Shown here: one piece after another, positions 48,852 through 57,405 of the stretch
How the letters are laid out: each line of letters opens with the position of its first letter
Position numbering within the stretch: the stretch's first letter is position 1
NCBI GenBank assembly: GCA_035274465.1
Contig: DATEOF010000398.1
Location: forward strand, 53,515-117,514
DNA length: 64,000 nucleotides
Direction: 5' to 3'
Source of the DNA: JADGRF01 sp035274465
GTDB lineage: Bacteria > Myxococcota_A > Polyangia > Polyangiales > JAFGIB01
Notes under the pieces: generated by a model
What the model saw: only the letters and a program-made list of their open reading frames with translations
Told to the model about the DNA's origin: nothing
Database searches by the model: none
Made by a program: the position numbers and the translations under genes

Positions 48852-51242
48852 CTACAACCCCGGTCGCGCATGCACCAGATCGACGTCGAACGTCGAGCCC
48901 GTGCCGTGGCAGGTCGCGCAGCTCTCGGCTCCCATCGTCGTGGTCATCGTGTCGGCATGCGCGATCGAGTCGGTGGAGTCGTGGCAGCCGACGCAAGCCG
49001 CCGTGGTGGCCTGCTGGTAGTACGTGGTGCTCGGGACGCGCGCGCCGGTCGAGTCGATCTGTGTCATGTACGAAGGCAGCAGCTTCGGCAGCGGCAGCGT
49101 GTATTGCTCCGGGACGTGACACAACGTGCACTGACGCAGGTCGGCCGGGAACAAGACCTTGCTGAAGTCGTCGCCGCCGACGTTGTATTCCCGCGCGCCG
49201 TCATCGCCTCGGTGGATGCGGTGGACCATGTGGCTGAGCCGCACGCTGGCCGTGAGCTTGGTACTCCCGGCGGGAGGCAAGGGGATACTCGTCGAGTCCT
49301 TGTTGGCCGTGTGGCAGAGCGCGCAGTACTCGGGGTCGTTGCGCGAGCCGCCGTGCGCCTTCAAATCGCGGTGGCAGTTGTTGCAGTTGGCGACGACGGT
49401 GGCTTCGCGCCGCGGCGTGGCCTGCGCGTCGGTCACGCCGAAGTAGTACACGTCGTTGTGCATGGGGTGGTAGACGGTCTGGTTGACCGCGCCCGGCCCG
49501 GTGGCCATGCCGGCGATTCGGCCTTCCATGCCGACCGCGAAGCTACCTGCGGGCGTCGTCGCACACGTGGTCGCGATCGCAGTGATGGTTTGACCAGCCG
49601 GCGCGGTCCACGTGAACTCACCCGGACTGGCACCCGCTGCGAGCGTGCCGACCGCACTCGATCCCTGCGCCACGAACTGTGAATAGCCCGCGTAGTCGGT
49701 GGTCGGTCCGGCGAACGTGAAGCGCAGGCGATCGAGCGGCTTGGCCAGGATGTCGTACGGTTGACCGTCGACCTTGATGCTGAAGCGCACCACGGGGATG
49801 TCGCTCGGACCGGTGCCCATGATGCCGAGCACTTCGCCCGTGATCGTGGGAGGCGTCGAGATGATCGCACCGGTGTTGAGATCGCGCAGCGGCATCTCTT
49901 CCAGTCGCTTGTGCACCTTCACCACGTCGGTCTCGAGCGTGGCGATCGGGCCCTTGCCCTCTGCGTGGCAGTTCACGCACAGGCTGTCGTCGGTCTGCTG
50001 GCCGCCGTAGTGGAGCGTGTATCCCGGGGGCGCCGGGCTCTCGAAGGCGGTGCGGTCGTGGCACGAACCGCAGAGCTTCTGCGACATGTTCGTCTTCCAG
50101 CGATCGGCATCCGAGCCCTTGTGGCAGGTGGCGCAGTTCTGGGTCTCCTGCGGGAACACGACGTTCGAGTAGTCGTGCACGTTGCTCTGAAAGCCGACGA
50201 TCTTGTACGGCGTGCCACCCTTCACACTCGGCAACGACGAGCCGCTGTGGATCTTGTGGATCATCTCGGACATCTGGATGCTGTTGCCCGACTCGGGATC
50301 CTTCATGCCGTCGACGTGGCACGTGATGCACAACCCGGTCTCGCGACGGCTGGTGCCGTGCGCGGTCAGCGTGCCGTGGCACGCGTTGCAGCCCGCGGTG
50401 GTGATGACCTCGCGCTTCTCGCTGACGGACTCGCCGTCCGGACGCATGTTGAAGATCGGGTTGGAGGCGTACGAAACACCTTCGTACGTGCGCGACGCGT
50501 AGATCGCGAGCGTGTGGGTCTTGCTCTTGTCGTAGTCCGACGGCAGCGCTTGCTTGAAGCGATAGTTGTAGGTGCCCATGCTGGGATCGAGCTCGGTCCA
50601 CACGCCGTCGCTCTCGGAGCGCGGCTGCATGGCGGTCGCCAGCGCGGGGGGCGTGCTGCCCACCGTCGTGCCGTTGACTGTCCCGACGTTGTAAGGCGCG
50701 TACTCGCCCACCTTGCCACTCGAGCTCGTGAGCTTGGCGAACACGAAGCTCGCGCTCACCGAGCCGGGCGTGAACTTGCCGGTGCGATCGAGTGGCTGAT
50801 CGTTCTGGTCACGCATGCGCAGCTTGACCAGCGGCTGCCGATCGTCGGGGATACTCACACTCTCGATCTCGACCTTGAGGCCCGGACCGACGACGTACGC
50901 GCTGCGGCCATCCTTGCCGGTATCGCCCTTGTCCCCCTTGTCGCCCTGATCCCCCTTGTCACCCTGATCGCCCTTGTCACCATCGCTCACGCTGACCTTC
51001 GTGCCATCGCTACAACTGATGGTCTTGGTCCCGTCGGACTCTTCCTTCACCGTGCAAGAGCCCTCGCTACCCGGCACCACCGCACTCGTGCCGTCTTCGC
51101 AGCTGATCTCCGCGGCTCCGCCATCGAGCTGCTTCACCGTGCAGGCGCCCTCGTCCGAATCGTCCCCACAACCCAACATCGCGACAGCGATCACCAGCGA
51201 AACATGGTGAGCTGTCACGAATCGCGCCCACGATCCGTGCAT
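48852..51242 (-). CDS. OmcA/MtrC-type decaheme outer-surface cytochrome c lipoprotein
   Basis: 796 aa. Lipobox MLGC (Cys25), a Cys-bearing loop region, then a collagen-like stalk GDKGDQGDKGDQGDK (~88-111, bases ~50920-50985). The rest carries ten CxxCH motifs in two groups of five: CNACH, CITCH, CATCH, CGSCH, CVNCH, a beta-sandwich, then CNNCH, CALCH, CTLCH, CVGCH and CATCH. This pentaheme-sandwich-pentaheme layout is that of OmcA/MtrC proteins, which pass electrons to minerals or electrodes. GGAGG upstream supports the ATG at 51240-51242. Divergent from the octaheme gene. Confidence 0.92.
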   Translation of the reverse strand: MHGSWARFVTAHHVSLVIAVAMLGCGDDSDEGACTVKQLDGGAAEISCEDGTSAVVPGSEGSCTVKEESDGTKTISCSDGTKVSVSDGDKGDQGDKGDQGDKGDKGDTGKDGRSAYVVGPGLKVEIESVSIPDDRQPLVKLRMRDQNDQPLDRTGKFTPGSVSASFVFAKLTSSSGKVGEYAPYNVGTVNGTTVGSTPPALATAMQPRSESDGVWTELDPSMGTYNYRFKQALPSDYDKSKTHTLAIYASRTYEGVSYASNPIFNMRPDGESVSEKREVITTAGCNACHGTLTAHGTSRRETGLCITCHVDGMKDPESGNSIQMSEMIHKIHSGSSLPSVKGGTPYKIVGFQSNVHDYSNVVFPQETQNCATCHKGSDADRWKTNMSQKLCGSCHDRTAFESPAPPGYTLHYGGQQTDDSLCVNCHAEGKGPIATLETDVVKVHKRLEEMPLRDLNTGAIISTPPTITGEVLGIMGTGPSDIPVVRFSIKVDGQPYDILAKPLDRLRFTFAGPTTDYAGYSQFVAQGSSAVGTLAAGASPGEFTWTAPAGQTITAIATTCATTPAGSFAVGMEGRIAGMATGPGAVNQTVYHPMHNDVYYFGVTDAQATPRREATVVANCNNCHRDLKAHGGSRNDPEYCALCHTANKDSTSIPLPPAGSTKLTASVRLSHMVHRIHRGDDGAREYNVGGDDFSKVLFPADLRQCTLCHVPEQYTLPLPKLLPSYMTQIDSTGARVPSTTYYQQATTAACVGCHDSTDSIAHADTMTTTMGAESCATCHGTGSTFDVDLVHARPGL

Positions 51243-51357
51243 AGCAGCCTCCGACGGCTTGATACTTGTTGCCGGCGAGTCTACCGACATTCGAACCGCG
51301 GTCCAAGATTGAAAACCTTGCCAAGGGCAGGTGCAACGGGTGACAACTCGGCCTGGA
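51243..51357. promoter_or_regulatory. Divergent promoter region between decaheme and octaheme cytochrome genes
   Basis: 115 bases separate the two divergent starts. The gap is GC-poorer at 51310-51335. It should contain promoters for both cytochrome transcripts and probably the shared regulatory site of the cluster. Confidence 0.45.
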
Positions 51358-53442
51358 ATGAGTGGTTTTCGCGCCAGATTGTGGCTGCTCACGGCGATGC
51401 TGCTGACGGCGGCGTGCGAGGGTCCGATCGGCCCGCCCGGCGCTCCGGGCGACGCGGGCCCGCAAGGCGAAAAAGGCGCGCAGGGCGAAAAAGGTGCGCA
51501 GGGCGAGAAAGGCGATCCCGGGCCCAAGGGCGAAGATGCGCCTTCGGCCGATCTGCCGCTCGAAGAACAGGGCGTCGTGGGCAGGGTCCGCGATCCCAGC
51601 GGTGAGCCAGTCAGCTCCGGCACGGTGTATTTGATTCCGAGCGATGACGTGGCGGCCCTGGCGAAGCAGCCCATCGACATCACGTTATCGCCCGACGCCA
51701 CCAAGGCGCTCACGATCGACGAGCCCCTGGAAGACCTACTCGACGGCGATGCATCTCGATACACGCAGGCTGCGATCGCCGCCGACGGCACCTATCGCAT
51801 CGCCTCCATTCCGGACGGCCATTTCTTCGTGGTGTACCGGCCGGGCTCCGCGGATGACGCGCACCTGCCCGGTGGCAGTGGCTGTCGAAATGCCGTGGGC
51901 CGGGGCTCGCTGGTGAACACCCGGCTGGACCTGCGCGTCAGCGGCCGGCCGAGCGAGCACGCGACCTACGCGGGATCCACCACGTGTCTGGGCTGTCACG
52001 GCCGGCACCGCAGCATGCGCACGGCGCACCGCGTGGGCCTGCAGGTGCCGGCAGTACGCGGCCCCTACCAGGACATCAGCCGCTGGGGCAGCGCGTTCGA
52101 CGCAGCGATCCGCGCGTTCGACGCCGGCAAGACGCTCTACTACTACGACTGCGATGCCGCGCGCTCGGGACCCGCAAAATGCCGGGTTTCCGACATAGAT
52201 CCCACACCCGTCACCCCGGCCTTCGAGCTGCGGCTGTCGCGCGTGACCACGCTGCCGCAAGAGTCCGTCGGCGCGTACACGGCCGAGTTCAGGAACCGCG
52301 CGGGCAGTGGCAGTGTCACCTACCCGATCGCCCTTACCTACGGTGGCGCGCTCGGCCGCCAGCAGTACATCGCGCGCCGCACCCATACGGACGGCAGCTA
52401 CGGCTACTTCGTGCTCCCGCTCCAGTACAACGCGCAGGGCTCGATGGTCGAAACCGACCCCAATGACTGGCCATGGCGCGATGATCACGCCGAACGCTGG
52501 TACGACTTCGGGACCTCGACCCTGCGCCAGCCCGCTGCCGCCGACAGCTTCGACAACCAGTGCGCAGGCTGCCACCTGGGCGGCTTTCAGCTGCGGGGCG
52601 ACGCCAATATGGGCTATTCCGCGCGCGCGTTGGCCGATCCGAACGGAGACTTCGACTACGACGGCGACGGCCGCGCCGACGAGATCAACGTCGGCTGCGA
52701 GGGATGCCACGGGCCCGGCTCCGAGCACATCGAGGCCCGCGTGCGGGGCCTGCGCATCGTGTCACCGAGCCTGATCACGCCGGAGCGCGAGCTGATGATC
52801 TGCGGCAGCTGCCACTCGCGCCCGCAAGGCCTGGGCGGGGGCGGAACCGAGGCGCCGCTGTCCGCGGCAGGCCGCATGCCGGTCCCGGGCCTGCGCCGCA
52901 GCGAGTTCGCGGTCCAGTTCACGGGCCGGGTCGACGCCTCCTCCGAGTACCTGTTCGGAAGCGGCGACTCCAGGGCGAATCACCAGCAGTACAGCGACTT
53001 CTTGCGCGAGAGCATGGCGCGCAACGGCCGCACGCTGATGACCTGTTCGAGCTGCCACGACGCCCACGGCAGCGACGAGCATGCCCACGACCTGCTCGCC
53101 GACGAGGCCGACAACAGCGCCTGCACCGGCTGCCACTCCGGCGACACCTACACGAACGTGCGAAACCACGTGCAGGCCGCCGTCGGCGACAGCCACTCGA
53201 ACGTCGACACCTCCGTGCTCACGTGCACGCGCTGCCACATGGTCAAGACCATCACGGCCGGCGCTTCGCACAAGGAGCTCCTGGACAGCATTCCGAGCAA
53301 CGTGCCGGCGACTCAATACCGGCACGGCGACCTCGCCTCGCACCGCTTCGCGGTGACGCGCCGCAGCCAGGCGGCACAGCAGCCAGTGGCTGCGACGCTC
53401 AGTTGCGCTTTCTGTCACGGCCAGTTCCTGGGCGGACCGTAG
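51358..53442 (+). CDS. Octaheme cytochrome c lipoprotein with collagen-like stalk
   Basis: About 694 aa. Lipobox LLTAAC, then a collagen-like stretch GPPGAPGDAGPQGEKGAQG (bases ~51430-51540), a carboxypeptidase-regulatory-like beta domain (GVVGRVRDPSGEPVSSGTVYL ... SIPDGHFFVVYRPGS) and eight heme motifs: CLGCH, CAGCH, CEGCH, CGSCH, CSSCH, CTGCH, CTRCH and CAFCH. A DPNGDFDYDGDG segment looks like a Ca2+ site. Likely an extracellular cytochrome. Starts at ATG 51358; GTGs at 51331 and 51340 would add residues ahead of the signal peptide. Confidence 0.9.
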   Translation: MSGFRARLWLLTAMLLTAACEGPIGPPGAPGDAGPQGEKGAQGEKGAQGEKGDPGPKGEDAPSADLPLEEQGVVGRVRDPSGEPVSSGTVYLIPSDDVAALAKQPIDITLSPDATKALTIDEPLEDLLDGDASRYTQAAIAADGTYRIASIPDGHFFVVYRPGSADDAHLPGGSGCRNAVGRGSLVNTRLDLRVSGRPSEHATYAGSTTCLGCHGRHRSMRTAHRVGLQVPAVRGPYQDISRWGSAFDAAIRAFDAGKTLYYYDCDAARSGPAKCRVSDIDPTPVTPAFELRLSRVTTLPQESVGAYTAEFRNRAGSGSVTYPIALTYGGALGRQQYIARRTHTDGSYGYFVLPLQYNAQGSMVETDPNDWPWRDDHAERWYDFGTSTLRQPAAADSFDNQCAGCHLGGFQLRGDANMGYSARALADPNGDFDYDGDGRADEINVGCEGCHGPGSEHIEARVRGLRIVSPSLITPERELMICGSCHSRPQGLGGGGTEAPLSAAGRMPVPGLRRSEFAVQFTGRVDASSEYLFGSGDSRANHQQYSDFLRESMARNGRTLMTCSSCHDAHGSDEHAHDLLADEADNSACTGCHSGDTYTNVRNHVQAAVGDSHSNVDTSVLTCTRCHMVKTITAGASHKELLDSIPSNVPATQYRHGDLASHRFAVTRRSQAAQQPVAATLSCAFCHGQFLGGP

Positions 53443-53444
53443 TC

Positions 53445-54653
53445 GTGCTTCGTCTGGGTCCGCGGCCTGCGCTGTCACTCCTCGGGCTGAGCCTGGTGCT
53501 TCTGCTGCAAAGACCTTCGCACGCTGCGGCGCAGGCGGGCGCCTACATCCCGACCAGCGCCGATCTATTGCTGCAGGGCCGACCTGCCGAGGGCTTGCTG
53601 ATCTTGCGCAGCGGCTACCGCAACTCGCCCTACGTGGATGTCGACGCGCTGGTGTTCGTGGGCGCGACCACGGAGGCCTGGGAAGGGGATGTGCTCGCAG
53701 TCAGCGTGTTGATCCGTGAGCCGCACGGCTTCGGGCAAGCTCGGCTCGGACGCTTCATCGTCGGCACGGGCGCGGTGGGGCCAGTGCAGATCGACGGCGC
53801 CGAGCTCGTGCTGCGCGCCTTCAGCGGCTCGCACCTCTCGGTGTTCGCGGGATTGCCCGTGATGCCCGAGTTCGGCCCGCGCGACTACGACTGGCTGGTC
53901 GGCGGCCGCGTCGGGCAGCAACTCATCTCGGACCGGCTCGGGCTCGGCATCTCCTACCTGCACCGGCGCGATCAGGGCCAGCTGGACGCGGAGGAGCTCG
54001 GCGCCGATGCCGCGCTGGAAGCGACCTCCTGGCTGTCCTTCAACGCGATCGGCGCCTGGTCGTTGATCGCAGACGGTCTGGCCGAGCTGCGCGGCGCGGC
54101 GCTGCTGCATGACGACGGCTGGCAGGTCGAGCTGTTCGGTGTTAGACGCGTGGCCGCGCGCCTGTTGCCGGCCACCTCGCTGTTCTCGGTGATCGGCGCC
54201 GCAGCCAGCAGCAGCGGCGGCGCCGAAGTCAGCTGGCGCGCGTTCCCGCGGCTGCAGTTCGGCGGCACGCTGGCCCTCGAAGGCCTCGACGACGAGCTCG
54301 GTTATCGCGCCGCGCTGCGCAGCACGCTGAGCCTGACCGACTCGGGGCCCGGCCAGATCGGCGTCGAAGTGATCCGGCGCAAGCTCGCAGACGAAGGCTT
54401 CATCGGCGGGGCGATCCGCGCGCAAGTGCCGATCGCCGAGGTCGTGCAAGCGAACGCCAGCGCAGAGCTCGTCGCGGCCGATGACCCGCGCGAACGCGGC
54501 AAGCTCTGGCCCTGGCTGCGCCTGGGTGCGAGCTGGACACCCTCGGCGCGCTGGTTGGTGGCCGCCGCTGTCGGCCTGCGCGCCACGCCCGAATACGAAC
54601 GCGATATCTACGCGATGCTCCGCATCGGTTACCAGGCGCAGTTGCAGCCATGA
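53445..54653 (+). CDS. Outer-membrane beta-barrel protein of the cytochrome cluster
   Basis: 402 aa. Signal peptide (LLGLSLVLLLQRPSHAAAQ), then amphipathic alternating strands throughout with turns such as DYDWLVGGRVGQQLISDRLG and a terminal RDIYAMLRIGYQAQLQP. It lacks heme motifs. Lying between the cytochromes, it is the best candidate for the porin sleeve of a porin-cytochrome conduit (role of MtrB/PioB), but it is shorter and I see no CxxC at its N-terminus. GTG start at 53445, 2 bases after the octaheme stop; its own stop overlaps the next ATG. Confidence 0.75.
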   Translation: MLRLGPRPALSLLGLSLVLLLQRPSHAAAQAGAYIPTSADLLLQGRPAEGLLILRSGYRNSPYVDVDALVFVGATTEAWEGDVLAVSVLIREPHGFGQARLGRFIVGTGAVGPVQIDGAELVLRAFSGSHLSVFAGLPVMPEFGPRDYDWLVGGRVGQQLISDRLGLGISYLHRRDQGQLDAEELGADAALEATSWLSFNAIGAWSLIADGLAELRGAALLHDDGWQVELFGVRRVAARLLPATSLFSVIGAAASSSGGAEVSWRAFPRLQFGGTLALEGLDDELGYRAALRSTLSLTDSGPGQIGVEVIRRKLADEGFIGGAIRAQVPIAEVVQANASAELVAADDPRERGKLWPWLRLGASWTPSARWLVAAAVGLRATPEYERDIYAMLRIGYQAQLQP

Positions 54654-55699
54654 GCGGCATACACAAAATCCTCGTCGTGCTGCTCCTCGGCCTCGCCGCG
54701 TGTGCGGGCCTGCTCGGCGTGCGTCCGAAGACCGAGCGCGTGTTCGCGCACCGTGCGCATGTGATCAAAGGCATCTCCTGCGTGCAGTGCCACACCAGCA
54801 CGGCCCAGAGCGACGAAACGACGAAGACCGAGCTGCCTCCGACCAGCGGTTGCCTCGCCTGTCACGCCCAGCCGCACGACCCGAACCCTTGCGGCAATTG
54901 TCACGGCCGCCGCGAAGATCGGGAGGCAGCCGCCGAAGCCAAGACGCATCTACGTTTCTCGCACCGCGATCACAGCGGCACGACCGCGGGGCGCTGCACG
55001 CGTTGCCACGAAGCGGTGGGCAAGGTCGATGGTCCGTTGCGCCCGACCATGGCCACGTGCCTCAGCTGCCACGAGCACCGCACCGCCTGGAACTCGCGCG
55101 CGTGTACACCCTGTCACGTGAACATGGAGGCCGAAGGCACGCGGCCGGCCAGCCACGTCGTGCACGGCGCCGACTTCATGGCGCGCCACGGCATGGCAGC
55201 CACCAGCTCGCGCGACCTGTGCAGCAGCTGTCATGCCGAGAGCGAGTGCGCGAGCTGCCACGGCACGAACGTGCCCGCCCTTCCCTCGACGCTGCACTTC
55301 GAAGACGTGCGCCGACCCGACATGCACGCCCAGGGCTTCCTGGCGCGGCACAGCATCGAGGCCAAGCTCGATCCCGCAACGTGCACGACTTGCCATCGCG
55401 ATGAGAGCTACTGCCGCGATTGCCACCAACAGCGCGGCTTGCTCAGCGCGAGCACCACGCACGCGAGCCCGCACCCCGCGGGCTGGGTGGGCACGAGCGG
55501 CGGCGGCAGCCCTCACGGCAGCGCGGCGCGCATGAACCCGGTCAGCTGCGCCAGTTGCCATGGCGGCTCGGGCGAGAGCCTGTGCGTCGGTTGCCACCGC
55601 GTCGGCGGTCCCGGCGGCAACCCGCATCCTCCCGGCTTCCACTCCAACAAGCCCATGCAGGAGCTGCCATGCCGCATGTGCCACGTGGGGGGCATGTGA
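54650..55699 (+). CDS. Thirteen-heme cytochrome c lipoprotein
   Basis: 349 aa with thirteen CxxCH motifs: CVQCH, CLACH, CGNCH, CTRCH, CLSCH, CTPCH, CSSCH, CASCH, CTTCH, CRDCH, CASCH, CVGCH and CRMCH. The signal sequence ends in GLAAC, a lipobox. One heme per 27 residues, so it is essentially a wire. The ATG overlaps the barrel stop (ATGA, 54650-54653). A lipid anchor and position beside the barrel suggest the periplasmic or in-barrel cytochrome of the conduit (role of MtrA). Confidence 0.9.
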   Translation: MSGIHKILVVLLLGLAACAGLLGVRPKTERVFAHRAHVIKGISCVQCHTSTAQSDETTKTELPPTSGCLACHAQPHDPNPCGNCHGRREDREAAAEAKTHLRFSHRDHSGTTAGRCTRCHEAVGKVDGPLRPTMATCLSCHEHRTAWNSRACTPCHVNMEAEGTRPASHVVHGADFMARHGMAATSSRDLCSSCHAESECASCHGTNVPALPSTLHFEDVRRPDMHAQGFLARHSIEAKLDPATCTTCHRDESYCRDCHQQRGLLSASTTHASPHPAGWVGTSGGGSPHGSAARMNPVSCASCHGGSGESLCVGCHRVGGPGGNPHPPGFHSNKPMQELPCRMCHVGGM

Positions 55700-57396
55700 G
55701 GCGCGGCTGGAAGATCGCGCTCGGGCTGCTGGCGGTCGCGCTCGTGGCGGGTGGAGCCTTGGTCGCTGGTTGGGTGACGCGCACGCGCAAGGCATCCTTG
55801 CCACCGGTGCCCGTCACCACGGTACCGGAGAGCTGGCGTGAGTTTCGCAGCGGCCACGGTCACGAAGTGCACGTGACGCAGAAGGGCATCGCGTGCACCA
55901 AGTGCCACGGCGAGGTTGCCACCTTCACTCGGCCGGACTTTCACGTCTGCGCGGAATGTCACGCAGATCGCGCCACGATTGAGCACGGCGTGCACGCCGA
56001 TGTGCAGGGCGGCGTGGCGAACTGCGCGAGCTGCCATGCCTTCGGCCCGAAGGAAGGCGGGCCCGATCCGTGGGCCTGCCTGGACTGCCACACGAAGCCT
56101 CAAGGCGCAGTGCACGCGGTCACGACGCACGCCACCGAGGCCTGCAAGCAGTGTCACAACCCGCACGCCACGCCATCGACCGAGCCCTTGGCCTGCCTGA
56201 ACTGCCACAAAGAGGCGCACAACGCGCACGCGCCAAAGCTGGCGAGCGGCCCGCAGAATTGTCTGAGCTGCCACCAGGCGCACGCGCCGGCCAGTGTCGC
56301 GCAGCAGCGCTGCACGCAGTGTCACGACAAGCCACACGCGACGTTCGAGAAGGGCCACGAGCGCTGCACCGACTGCCACCAGCCGCACGACTTCGGCGTG
56401 AAAGAGGTCAAGGACTGCCGCGGCTGTCATCGCGACCAGCACGTGCTCGCGCAAACGAACCCGAACGCGAAGCACAGCTGCACGAATTGCCACGACCCGC
56501 ACGCGGTGGAGAGCGCCGGCGATGCCACGTGTCGCCGCTGCCACACGCAGATCGAGCCCCAACATCCAGCCGTCAAGGGCCAGAGCTGCCTGACGTGCCA
56601 CGCGCCGCATCCGACGACGAAGGACGCGCCGATCGCGCTCGCCTGCACCGGCTGCCACCAGCAGCAAGCTGCGAACGATCACGGCGCGCACGGCGGGCGT
56701 GCGGAGTGCACGAGTTGTCATGCGCCGCACGCCTTCGCGCACCCCGAGACGCCCCAGGCCTGCACGACCTGTCACGCACCGCAGCTGACGGCGACGGCGA
56801 AGAATCCCGGACACGGGAGCTGCACGGGCTGCCATCAGGGCGACATCCACGCCGCGAAGCTGCCACCCGTGGCCTGCGCCACGTGCCACACGAACGTGCA
56901 CCCGCGCAAGGAGCACGCCGAGTGCACCAAGTGCCACGAACCGCACTCCGGCGCGCCGCAACCGCTGCAGGTCGGCTGCGCGAGCTGTCACGCCGCCGAG
57001 GTACGCAGCGTGCGCACGCAGCATTCAGACTGCCTGACCTGCCACACGCCGCACGAGGGCACGCGGCGCGCGGATGCATCGTGCGAGTCGTGCCACGCTG
57101 CCCAGGCCAAGCAGAACCACGGGAACATCGCCGGCGGCTGCACGCAGTGCCATGCGATCCACGGGGCTGAGCAAGGACTGCTCGACACGCCCGCCTGCAC
57201 GAGCTGTCACAACGTCGCCAAGCTGCCCGGGTTGCACGCAACTCCGGAGCACCAGCAGTGCAAGAGCTGCCACGAAAGCGGCCACGACACCGGGCCGTTC
57301 TCCGAACGCCAGACCTGCATCCAGTGCCACAGCAAGCAGACCGATCACGTACCCGAGGCGACGCTCTGCCAGGGCTGCCACGTCTTTCGCAAGTGA
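55696..57396 (+). CDS. 27-heme membrane-anchored cytochrome c
   Basis: 566 aa. GTG start overlaps the previous stop (GTGA, 55696-55699). A signal-anchor helix (WKIALGLLAVALVAGGALVAGWV) is not followed by a lipobox, so it probably stays in the inner membrane with the rest in the periplasm. From residue ~65 to the end I count 27 CxxCH motifs, one per ~19 residues, many in the pattern CxxCHxPH and evenly spaced, with His-rich linkers that can supply distal ligands. It should form a long heme chain, plausibly spanning the periplasm. No catalytic domain is visible. Confidence 0.92.
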   Translation: MRRGWKIALGLLAVALVAGGALVAGWVTRTRKASLPPVPVTTVPESWREFRSGHGHEVHVTQKGIACTKCHGEVATFTRPDFHVCAECHADRATIEHGVHADVQGGVANCASCHAFGPKEGGPDPWACLDCHTKPQGAVHAVTTHATEACKQCHNPHATPSTEPLACLNCHKEAHNAHAPKLASGPQNCLSCHQAHAPASVAQQRCTQCHDKPHATFEKGHERCTDCHQPHDFGVKEVKDCRGCHRDQHVLAQTNPNAKHSCTNCHDPHAVESAGDATCRRCHTQIEPQHPAVKGQSCLTCHAPHPTTKDAPIALACTGCHQQQAANDHGAHGGRAECTSCHAPHAFAHPETPQACTTCHAPQLTATAKNPGHGSCTGCHQGDIHAAKLPPVACATCHTNVHPRKEHAECTKCHEPHSGAPQPLQVGCASCHAAEVRSVRTQHSDCLTCHTPHEGTRRADASCESCHAAQAKQNHGNIAGGCTQCHAIHGAEQGLLDTPACTSCHNVAKLPGLHATPEHQQCKSCHESGHDTGPFSERQTCIQCHSKQTDHVPEATLCQGCHVFRK

Positions 57397-57405
57397 GTGC
57401 ACGCC

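Noticed and set aside
50920..50985. Tandem DNA repeat considered as a mobile or regulatory element
   Set aside because: It encodes the collagen-like GDKGDQ stalk of the decaheme cytochrome in frame.
49761..51605. Plus-strand frame of about 600 codons opposite the decaheme cytochrome
   Set aside because: Antisense shadow of a cytochrome gene; the opposite strand has ten heme motifs in order.
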